From: Streptomyces liangshanensis | Lineage (GTDB): Bacteria > Actinomycetota > Actinomycetes > Streptomycetales > Streptomycetaceae | Direction of reading: 5' to 3' | NCBI RefSeq assembly: GCF_011694815.1 | Contig: NZ_CP050177.1 | Location: forward strand, 3,913,001 to 3,977,000 | DNA length: 64,000 bases | In this document: positions 57,844 through 64,000 of the stretch, piece by piece | Layout: each line of letters begins with the position of its first letter | Position numbering within the stretch: position 1 is the stretch's first letter | Notes under the pieces: generated by a model | Seen by the model: the letters and a program-made list of their open reading frames with translations, nothing else | Databases searched by the model: none | Told to the model about the DNA's origin: nothing | Position numbers and translations under genes: made by a program

Positions 57844-58188
57844 TCAGGCCTTGGTGGTCTCACCGATGAAGCTCTCCAAGTCGCGCACGAGCGCGGCCTT
57901 GGGCTTCGCACCGACGATGGTCTTGGCGACCTCGCCGTTCTGGTAGACGTTCAGCGTCGGGATGGACATCACGCCGTACTTGGCCGCGGTGTTCGGGTTC
58001 TCGTCGATGTTGAGCTTGACGATCTCGATCTTGTCCCCGTACTCGGCCGCGATGGCCTCCAGCGACGGGGCGATCTGGCGGCAGGGTCCGCACCAGGCGG
58101 CCCAGAAGTCCACCAGAACGGGCTTGTCGCTCTTGAGGACGTCCTCTTCGAATGAATCGTCGGTCACGTGCTTCAGGTCGCCGGCCAC
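57844..58188 (-). CDS. trxA: Thioredoxin
   Basis: A 114-residue thioredoxin with active site WCGPC in LVDFWAAWCGPCRQIAP and the cis-Pro motif SIPTLNVYQNG. It reduces protein disulfides using electrons from the TrxB protein. GTG 58188 has AAGGAGG five bases upstream. It is downstream of trxB, 51 bp apart, in the same operon, under the SigmaR promoter upstream of trxB. Confidence 0.97.
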   Translation of the reverse strand: MAGDLKHVTDDSFEEDVLKSDKPVLVDFWAAWCGPCRQIAPSLEAIAAEYGDKIEIVKLNIDENPNTAAKYGVMSIPTLNVYQNGEVAKTIVGAKPKAALVRDLESFIGETTKA

Positions 58189-58239
58189 GGCGGCCTCCTT
58201 CGGGTTGTGGGTGAGGCAGGGGGAAGTGGATCGTGCTGG

Positions 58240-59220
58240 TCAGAAGGTGGCGGTCTTCTCGGGCTCGGCGGTGTGCGCGTTGTCCACGTCGCTCAGCGCC
58301 GCGAGGAAGCGCTCGGCGTCGAGGGCGGCGGAGCAACCGGTGCCCGCCGCGGTGATCGCCTGGCGGTAGGTGTGGTCCACGACGTCACCGGCGCCGAACA
58401 CACCGGACAGGTTCGTACGCGTCGACGGGGCGGCCACCTTCAGGTAGCCCTCGTCGTCGAGGTCGAGCTGGCCCTTGAAGAGCTCGGTCCGCGGGTCATG
58501 GCCCACCGCGATGAACAGGCCCGTCGCCGCGAGCGCGGACGTCTCGCCCGTGGTGGTGTTGCGCAAGGTCAGGCCCGCGAGCTTCTGGTCGCCGTGGATC
58601 TCCGCGACCTCGCTGTCCCAGGCGAACTTGATCTTGGGGTCGGCGAACGCGCGGTCCTGCATGGCCTTGGAGGCCCGCAGGGTGTCCCGGCGGTGGACGA
58701 TCGTCACGGACTTGGCGAACCGCGACAGGAAGGTCGCTTCCTCCATCGCGGTGTCGCCGCCGCCGATCACGGCGATGTCCTGGTCCTTGAAGAAGAACCC
58801 GTCACAGGTGGCACACCAGGAGACGCCACGTCCGGAGAGCGCGTCCTCGTTGGGCAGGCCGAGCTTGCGGTGCTGGGACCCGGTCGTGACGATGACCGCC
58901 TTGGCGCGGTGCACGGTGCCGGCGGTGTCCGTCACGGTCTTGATGTCACCGGTGAGGTCGACGGCGATGACATCGTCGGGAACGAGCTCGGCGCCGAAGC
59001 GCTCGGCCTGTGCCCTCATGTTGTCCATCAGATCCGGGCCCATGATGCCGTCCCGGAAGCCGGGGAAGTTCTCCACATCGGTGGTGTTCATCAGCGCACC
59101 GCCTGCGGTCACCGCTCCCTCGAAGACCAGCGGCCGCAGTGCCGCACGCGCCGTGTACAGCGCTGCGGTGTAGCCGGCGGGCCCGGAACCGATGATGATC
59201 ACATTACGGACGTCGCTCAC
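58240..59220 (-). CDS. trxB: Thioredoxin reductase (NADPH)
   Basis: A 326-residue flavoprotein from GTG 59220. The FAD site is [19 protein letters not shown], the redox-active disulfide is [10 protein letters not shown], the NADPH site is [14 protein letters not shown], and the second FAD motif is [10 protein letters not shown]. It transfers electrons from NADPH to thioredoxin and supports ribonucleotide reductase and disulfide repair. The open frame to 59274 is not used. Expression is expected from the SigmaR promoter at 59290-59316. Confidence 0.97.
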   Translation of the reverse strand: MSDVRNVIIIGSGPAGYTAALYTARAALRPLVFEGAVTAGGALMNTTDVENFPGFRDGIMGPDLMDNMRAQAERFGAELVPDDVIAVDLTGDIKTVTDTAGTVHRAKAVIVTTGSQHRKLGLPNEDALSGRGVSWCATCDGFFFKDQDIAVIGGGDTAMEEATFLSRFAKSVTIVHRRDTLRASKAMQDRAFADPKIKFAWDSEVAEIHGDQKLAGLTLRNTTTGETSALAATGLFIAVGHDPRTELFKGQLDLDDEGYLKVAAPSTRTNLSGVFGAGDVVDHTYRQAITAAGTGCSAALDAERFLAALSDVDNAHTAEPEKTATF

Positions 59221-59289
59221 GGGATTCTTCCTCGTCTCTGCAGACTGCTTACTGCCTACTGGGGCCAGATCCACGACCTACACCCACGC

Positions 59290-59316
59290 AACGGATCCTA
59301 CGGGTCTTACATTCCC
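59290..59316 (-). promoter_or_regulatory. SigmaR-type promoter of trxBA
   Basis: On the minus strand: GGGAAT (59316-59311), a spacer of exactly 18 bp, then GTT (59292-59290). This equals the SigmaR consensus GGGAAT-N18-GTT. It lies about 70 bp upstream of the trxB start. Confidence 0.88.
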
Positions 59317-59343
59317 GTGGGCCCGCGGCGGCGCGGAGGGTGG

Positions 59344-60345
59344 TCAGCGGCGCGGGTAGGAGTGCGTCAGCAGAACGTCGCCCTTGCCCGTGGGGGCCGT
59401 GTCGACGCAGGCCGCGTCGATCACGTACGCCTGGACCTTGGTGCTGTCCGCCGGGTCGGGCAGGACGACGAGGTAGGCGTGGGTGCCCTGGTAGAGGACC
59501 TGGTCGACGGCGAGGGCGGGGTCGGTGCGGCCGGTGCCCCGCTGGACGCAGGCCGGGACCGCGGGCGCGGACCGCATGAGGGGCGTGTTGACCGTCCCCT
59601 CGTCGGCGCCCGGGTTCTCCTGCTGCGGCTGGAAGCTCTTCTGGTCCGGGGCCGCGGGGGAAGCGCCGAGAAGCGTGTCCACCTGGTTCTGGAGGGTGTC
59701 CTTCGAGAGGGTCTTGGCGCTGCTCGTGGCCGGTCCCGAATCCGCGGCGGAGAGGTTGTCCGCGTCCGACGATCGGAGTGTCTGGAGCAGGAACACGCTC
59801 ACGCCGACGGCCGCTGTGCCGAGCACGGCACCGAGCACGGTGGTACGAAGACGGCGGCGGCGCTTCCGGGCGTCCCGGCCGGGTCCGGTGGCGGCCCGGG
59901 GACGGCCGGCAGGGCGGTCTGCGGGCTGGTCTGCGGGCTGGTCGACGGGCTGGTCGACGGGGCGGTCCGCGGGCTGGTCGGCGGAGTGGTCGGTCCGTGC
60001 GGCAGCGTCGGACGTCGTGGGGGAGGTGTCGGACGACGGTTCGGAGGGTGTTGTTTCACGTGAAACATCCACCGGCTGGTCCGGCGCTGTCGCGGACAGG
60101 AGGGCTTCCGCCGCCAGCGCCGCGTCGATGCGCCCGGCGATGTCCGCCGGCATCCTCGGGGGGCCGGGCAGGGTGCCGAGCAGTCCCCTGATCTCCTCCA
60201 GCGAGGCGTGCACGTCGGCACACAGCGCACAGCCGTCGAGGTGCTCCTGCACCTCGGCGGCGCGGGACGGTGTGAGCAGCCCCTCGTTCAGGTCGGAGAT
60301 CTCCGAGACGTCCGGGTGCTGAGTTGTGTCGGTCGTCGATGTCAC
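59344..60345 (-). CDS. Anti-sigma factor of SigM (zinc-associated type)
   Basis: A 333-residue transmembrane anti-sigma factor. The N-terminal domain has the zinc-binding pattern H-x3-C-x2-C as HLDGCALCADV (residues about 35-45), with upstream His. A long Pro/Asp/Gln linker contains six 12-bp repeats (ADQP/VDQP). A transmembrane helix (TVLGAVLGTAAVGVSVFLLQTL) leads to an extracytoplasmic C-terminal domain. It would hold SigM at the membrane until an envelope or redox signal. GTG 60345 overlaps the sigM stop (GTGA). parS4 lies inside the linker. Confidence 0.9.
   Translation of the reverse strand: MTSTTDTTQHPDVSEISDLNEGLLTPSRAAEVQEHLDGCALCADVHASLEEIRGLLGTLPGPPRMPADIAGRIDAALAAEALLSATAPDQPVDVSRETTPSEPSSDTSPTTSDAAARTDHSADQPADRPVDQPVDQPADQPADRPAGRPRAATGPGRDARKRRRRLRTTVLGAVLGTAAVGVSVFLLQTLRSSDADNLSAADSGPATSSAKTLSKDTLQNQVDTLLGASPAAPDQKSFQPQQENPGADEGTVNTPLMRSAPAVPACVQRGTGRTDPALAVDQVLYQGTHAYLVVLPDPADSTKVQAYVIDAACVDTAPTGKGDVLLTHSYPRR
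59916..59987. repeat. Six 12-bp coding repeats in the anti-sigma linker
   Basis: Units of GGTCTGCGGGCT type start every 12 bp from 59916 to 59976. They encode alternating D-Q-P-A/V tetrapeptides (ADQP/VDQP) in the unstructured linker. Confidence 0.88.
60052..60067. other. parS: parS4 centromere site, inside anti-sigma gene
   Basis: TGTTTCACGTGAAACA, perfect 16-bp palindrome. In the anti-sigma frame it encodes V-S-R-E-T, the same peptide as parS2 encodes in parA. Confidence 0.97.
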
Positions 60346-61043
60346 GCGCGCCCACCTCCGCCCTTCACTACAGGATCACTCGGCGCTGAGTCCTTCGGCG
60401 CCGATGCCGATGGGACGGATGTCCCCGGCGTCCGGTTCCTTCCCCTGGCCGGCTGGGGGTTATCCCCGGTGTCCGCCCGCAGATGGGTGAGGAGGGGGAG
60501 GAGTCTGGCCCGGCCGCGGGCGCAGCGGCTCTTCACCGTGCCGGTGGGCACTCCCAGCACCCGTGCGGCCTCCGCCACGGGGTATCCCTGCATGTCCACC
60601 AGCACCAGGGCGGACCGCTGGTCGGCGGGGAGCTTGGCCAGCGCGGCCAGCAGCTCACGGTGGAGATCCCGCCGCTCGGCGGGCGCCTCCGCGGACTCGT
60701 GCGGTTCGAGGAGCTGCTCCAGCCGCTCGGTGTCCTCCATGGGGGAGGTCTTGCGGGAGGCGGCCTTGCGGGCCCGGTCGAGGCAGGCGTTCACCGTGAT
60801 GCGGTGCAGCCAGGTCGTCACCGCGGACTGGCCGCGGAACGTGTGGGCGGCCCGGAAGGCGGAGACCAGCGCGTCCTGGACGGCGTCGGCGGCCTCCTCG
60901 CGGTCCCCCAGGGTCCGCAGGGCGACCGCCCAGAGGCGGTCACGGTGGCGCCGTACCAGCTCACCGAAGGCATCGGGGTCACCTGCGACGTGTGCCGCCA
61001 GGAGGTCCTGGTCGTTCGTGTCGCCGAGTGCGGCATCGTCCAA
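60342..61043 (-). CDS. sigM: ECF RNA polymerase sigma factor SigM
   Basis: A 233-residue ECF sigma factor. Region 2 (about 25-90) includes FGELVRRHRDRLWAVALRTLG and REEAADAVQDALVSAF; region 4 (about 120-190) includes LAALAKLPADQRSALVLVDM and VAEAARVLGVPTGTVKSRCARGRARL. The C-terminal ~45 residues are disordered. Start is TTG 61043 after GGGGAGG; no closer start fits. It is held by the anti-sigma factor encoded immediately downstream and responds, in Streptomyces, to oxidative or envelope stress by inference from its family. Confidence 0.93.
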   Translation of the reverse strand: MDDAALGDTNDQDLLAAHVAGDPDAFGELVRRHRDRLWAVALRTLGDREEAADAVQDALVSAFRAAHTFRGQSAVTTWLHRITVNACLDRARKAASRKTSPMEDTERLEQLLEPHESAEAPAERRDLHRELLAALAKLPADQRSALVLVDMQGYPVAEAARVLGVPTGTVKSRCARGRARLLPLLTHLRADTGDNPQPARGRNRTPGTSVPSASAPKDSAPSDPVVKGGGGRA

Positions 61044-61071
61044 CGTGAGCCCCCTCCCCTGGTCCGGTCGG

Positions 61072-61100
61072 CCGGTATCGGTCGCGTCGGCCGATACCGG
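61072..61100. promoter_or_regulatory. Inverted repeat in the sigM leader
   Basis: CCGGTATCGG (61072-61081) and CCGATACCGG (61091-61100) are perfect reverse complements separated by 9 bp, in the 62 bp between the upstream kinase-like gene stop and the sigM start. It may be a terminator for the upstream gene or an operator for sigM. Confidence 0.6.
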
Positions 61101-61105
61101 TCCGG

Positions 61106-62806
61106 TCAGCCGCTGATCTTGATTTCGGAGACCTTGCCCCGGAAGTAGCCGTCGTCGGACGGCGGGAGCTTGGTCAGCCAGACCAGAACGTACCGCGTCT
61201 TGAAGGGCTTGCCGGGCTTGAGGTCGACATCCGTGCCGGATCCCTCGGTGACCTTCCCGAAACCGGCCAGTTCGGTGGGCTGCACCGCTGTCCCGGCGGA
61301 CGCGGCGCGCAGCTCCACCGACGTGTCCCCGCCGAGGAAGGAGACCTTCACGTCCTGGACCTCCCGGGAGCTGCCGAGGTCCAGGATGACGCCGACCCCG
61401 GGCTTCAGGTTCCCCAGCGTGGCACTCCGGTAGCCGTCGGTGTTCCAGTACGTGCTGGTGTCACCGTCGTAGCTGTTCTTTATCCCGGCGGGCTTCTCGG
61501 ACCGGTCGGCGCCGTACGGGTCGAAGTCGTGGGCGTCGGCGACGGCGATCGGCTTGGCGGGGCGCGGTGCCTTGTCCCCGGTGTCGTTCGTCGTACGGGT
61601 GATCCCGGGATCGTCCTGGTTGTTCTCGTCTCCCAGGACCCGGTCCGCGATCTGCCAGCTGCCCAGGCCGAGGGCCGCGATGAGCAGCGCGCCGACGGTC
61701 CATTTCAGCGCCTTGCCGGTGCGGCTCTGGAGCGGCGGCGGCAGGACCGGCACGGGATGCGTGGGGACGGGGCCGAGGCCGCCCGGCTGCTGGCCGTACG
61801 TGCCCTGCTGGTACGTGGTCCGCTGGTAGTCCGGCGGCGCCACGAACGACGGCTCGGGGGGCCGGATGCGCGGCATCTCCGCGACGGCGGCGGCCAGTTC
61901 GTCGGGGGTGGTGCAGGGCGGCTCCTGGCGGGAGGCGGTGGCCCCGTCGTTGACCAGGGCGCGCATCGCCAGCTCGGACAGACCGCGGTGGACGCCCGCG
62001 CGCACCTGGTCCGGAGGGATCAGGCCGACCCCCCTCGGCAGCCCGGAGAGCCCGTAGGCGTCGGTGTCGTACGGCCAGCGCTGGGTCAGCGCGGCGTAGA
62101 GGAGCGCGCCGATCGCCTCGGTGTCGGTGCGCTGGGGCCGGTCGGCGCGGATGCCGCGCAGCGCGGCGTTCACGGCGAGTCCCCGGATGCGGTACTGGCC
62201 GGTGGAGGTGCGCAGGACCGCTCCAGGGGTCAGCCGCAGGTGCGCGAGGCCTTCCCGGTGGGCGGCCGCCATGGCCTGGGAGAGCTGGCTGACGAGCTGG
62301 TAGGCGTCGTGGGGCTCCAGGGGGCCCGCGGCGAGCAGCGCGGTCAGCTCGACGGCGTCGGGCAGCCACTCGTGGACGACGTAGACGAGGTCGTTCTCCT
62401 CGACGGCGTCGAGGACCTGGACGAAGCGGGGGTCGCCGAGCAGTGCGGCGGACCGGGCCGCGGCGAGCACGGAACGGGCCCGGGGGTGGTCCGCGGGCAG
62501 GAGGTGCACGCCGACGGCGCGGCGCAGCTTCTCGTCCACGGCACGCCAGCTGCTGAAACCGTCCAGACGGGTGACGCACTCCTCCAGGCGGTAGCGTCTC
62601 GCGAGCTTGTGACCGCTGTGCAGTTCCGGTGCCGCGACGGCCGGGTCGGTGCCCTGCCGTTCGCCGTCCGTCCTCGCGGCGGACGCGTCCGCCGCGAGCT
62701 GGGTCTTCGACAACCCGTCGGCCGTGGCCTTGTCCGCCTTGGCGGTCGGCGGCTCGTCGCCGCCGTTGTCGGCCACGTCGACGGCAGCCGTGCTACGTTC
62801 CGCCAC
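61106..62806 (-). CDS. Pseudokinase-type protein (MurJ-linked)
   Basis: A 566-residue membrane protein starting at GTG 62806, with AGGAG upstream; an open frame to 62866 has no support. Residues about 70-310 have a protein-kinase fold lacking catalytic residues: no VAxK lysine (AVGVHLLPAD), HRD replaced by HLR (LAHLRLTPGAVL) and DFG replaced by RGL (IRGLAVNAALRG). A Pro/Gln/Tyr-rich linker, a transmembrane helix (WTVGALLIAALGLGSWQIAD) and a C-terminal extracytoplasmic jelly-roll-like domain (STYWNTDGYRSATL) follow. In mycobacteria the matching pseudokinase is fused to MviN and binds FhaA; here it is a separate gene next to murJ. Confidence 0.9.
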   Translation of the reverse strand: MAERSTAAVDVADNGGDEPPTAKADKATADGLSKTQLAADASAARTDGERQGTDPAVAAPELHSGHKLARRYRLEECVTRLDGFSSWRAVDEKLRRAVGVHLLPADHPRARSVLAAARSAALLGDPRFVQVLDAVEENDLVYVVHEWLPDAVELTALLAAGPLEPHDAYQLVSQLSQAMAAAHREGLAHLRLTPGAVLRTSTGQYRIRGLAVNAALRGIRADRPQRTDTEAIGALLYAALTQRWPYDTDAYGLSGLPRGVGLIPPDQVRAGVHRGLSELAMRALVNDGATASRQEPPCTTPDELAAAVAEMPRIRPPEPSFVAPPDYQRTTYQQGTYGQQPGGLGPVPTHPVPVLPPPLQSRTGKALKWTVGALLIAALGLGSWQIADRVLGDENNQDDPGITRTTNDTGDKAPRPAKPIAVADAHDFDPYGADRSEKPAGIKNSYDGDTSTYWNTDGYRSATLGNLKPGVGVILDLGSSREVQDVKVSFLGGDTSVELRAASAGTAVQPTELAGFGKVTEGSGTDVDLKPGKPFKTRYVLVWLTKLPPSDDGYFRGKVSEIKISG

Positions 62807-62926
62807 CGTCGCTCCTGCCTCCCCATCCGTTGCGTGCTGTCCAACAGCCAAGCCAATTGTGCCCACAGTCGGACGCTATGCACGACACGCGGCGGCCGGT
62901 GATGGTTGTGCCCGGCCCGCCCCGGC

Positions 62927-64000
62927 CTAGCGTCCCAGGCGTCCGCGCACCATGCCCACCATGGAGTTGAGTTCTTCGATCCGCATCTTCTTCGCCGCGA
63001 CGAAGAAGACCGCCAACAGGACGATCCCCCCGCCGACGAGCGCCACCAGCGACGCCCCGGCGCTGCTGCCGAGCGTCTGGAGCAGGAAGTAGGCCGCCGC
63101 GCCCGCGACCAGGGCCGCCGGGACGGAGGCCAGGCACAGGCGGGCGTACGTCCGCATGACGCGGCCGCCGTCCAGGTCCCCGCCGAGGCGCTTCTTGAGC
63201 CGGCGCCAGGCGATGCCGACGCCGACCGCGTAGGCCAGCCCGTACGAGGCGGCCATACCGACGACGGCCCACTGCGCGGGCAGTACGACGTAGCAGAGGG
63301 CGGAGGCGCCGGCGTTGACGGCCGCGACGATCACCGTGTTGTAGAAGGGGGTGCGGGTGTCCTCGTACGCGTAGAAGCCACGCAGCACGACGTACTGCAC
63401 CGAGTACGGAATCAGGCCCAGGCCGAACGCCATCAGGATGAAGCCCATGGACCGCGCCGCTTCCAGGCCGCTCGACGAGAACAGCAGCGTGGCCATCGGG
63501 ACGCCCAGCGCCAGGAACGCGAAGGCGATGGGGACGATCGCGACCGCCGAGTTGCGCAGCCCCTGGGAGATGTCGTCGCGCACCGCGCCCGGGTCGTCGT
63601 CCTGGGCGGCGCGGGAGATCCGCGGCAGCAGGGCGGCCATGACGGACACGGTGATGATGGCCTGCGGCATGCCCCAGATCAGCTGGGCGTTGGAGTAGGC
63701 CAGGATGCCCGTCCCGTCCTTGCCGGAGGCGTGCCCCGCCGCGGTCGCCAGCTGGGTGACGACCACGACACCGAGCTGGTTGGCGAGCACGAACAGGACC
63801 GTCCACTTGGCGAGCTTGACGGTCTTGCCGAGGCCGTGGCCCTTCCAGTCGAACCGGGGGCGGAAGCGGAAGCCGGCCTCACGCAGGTACGGAATCATCG
63901 CGAGGGCCTGCACGGTGAGCCCCAGCAGGGTGCCGACGCCGAGCAGGCGCACCCCGTCCGGCGGGATGGTCCGTACGGTCATCTCCGAGGCGTCGGCGGT
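62927..64000 (-). CDS. murJ: Lipid II flippase MurJ (MviN), N-terminus cut off by window edge
   Basis: At least 357 codons of an open frame that runs off the right end; the stop is TAG at 62927-62929. Transmembrane segments include RLLGVGTLLGLTVQALAMIPYL, LATSLLFS-like and C-terminal SLVALVGGGIVLLAVFFVAAKK. The MATE-like fold is clear (FGLGLIPYSVQYVVLRGFYAYEDTRTPF is diagnostic). MurJ flips lipid II across the membrane. The pseudokinase gene begins about 120 bp past its stop. Confidence 0.93.
   Translation of the reverse strand, partial: TADASEMTVRTIPPDGVRLLGVGTLLGLTVQALAMIPYLREAGFRFRPRFDWKGHGLGKTVKLAKWTVLFVLANQLGVVVVTQLATAAGHASGKDGTGILAYSNAQLIWGMPQAIITVSVMAALLPRISRAAQDDDPGAVRDDISQGLRNSAVAIVPIAFAFLALGVPMATLLFSSSGLEAARSMGFILMAFGLGLIPYSVQYVVLRGFYAYEDTRTPFYNTVIVAAVNAGASALCYVVLPAQWAVVGMAASYGLAYAVGVGIAWRRLKKRLGGDLDGGRVMRTYARLCLASVPAALVAGAAAYFLLQTLGSSAGASLVALVGGGIVLLAVFFVAAKKMRIEELNSMVGMVRGRLGR

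Overview
This window is a Streptomyces (high-GC actinomycete) chromosome segment centred on the replication origin. The support is the very high GC content, the frequent GTG starts, tRNA genes without encoded CCA, and a gene order I know from Streptomyces chromosomes: crgA, DUF3566-gyrA-gyrB-DUF721-recF-gnd-dnaN-oriC-dnaA, then rpmH-rnpA-yidD-yidC-jag-rsmG-parA-parB, trxA/trxB, sigM and murJ. The organism name is inferred; no database search was made.

Layout. 1-5.4 kb: a truncated J-domain protein, a DUF2252 protein, a divergent HxlR regulator/azoreductase pair, a leucine-rich-variant/HEAT-like repeat protein and tRNA-Leu(CAG). 5.7-13.9 kb: a cell-wall growth and phospho-signalling operon (two FHA proteins, a PP2C phosphatase, a RodA/FtsW-type glycosyltransferase, a PbpA-type transpeptidase, a PknB-type kinase with PASTA repeats). 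14-18.6 kb: two class E sortases, a class I glutamine amidotransferase coupled to a 57-residue membrane protein, a DUF881 protein and CrgA. 18.9-22 kb: rhomboid protease, peptidyl-prolyl isomerase, a DUF5324-like protein and a small exported protein.

22.3-31.6 kb is accessory and the most unusual part. A minus-strand operon holds an argininosuccinate-lyase-family enzyme, a phytanoyl-CoA-dioxygenase-type Fe(II)/2-oxoglutarate enzyme, two different ATP-grasp ligases, a second argininosuccinate-lyase-family enzyme and an MFS exporter. Its first gene is preceded by a seven-codon ORF carrying the only strong Shine-Dalgarno. A UbiA-type prenyltransferase and a LuxR-type regulator flank it. It looks like a small cluster for an amide- or aspartyl-containing metabolite; the product is unknown.

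31.8-38 kb: tRNA-Ala(TGC), an HTH regulator with a Ser/Thr kinase, a secreted anchored protein, a DLW-39 family peptide, a methyltransferase, a chorismate-lyase-fold protein and tRNA-Ile(GAT). 38-51 kb: the replication core, with oriC (about 19 DnaA boxes) between dnaN and dnaA. 51-64 kb: ribosomal protein L34, RNase P protein, membrane insertion, ParAB with four parS sites, thioredoxin system under a sequence-perfect SigmaR promoter, the SigM/anti-sigma pair, a pseudokinase, and MurJ cut by the right edge.

Regulatory DNA stands out. DnaA boxes occur in oriC, upstream of dnaA, between crgA and the rhomboid gene, upstream of the DUF2252 gene and in the parA leader. Several short tandem repeats (12, 15 and 18 bp) lie in or next to genes. 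I found no insertion sequence, prophage or CRISPR array.
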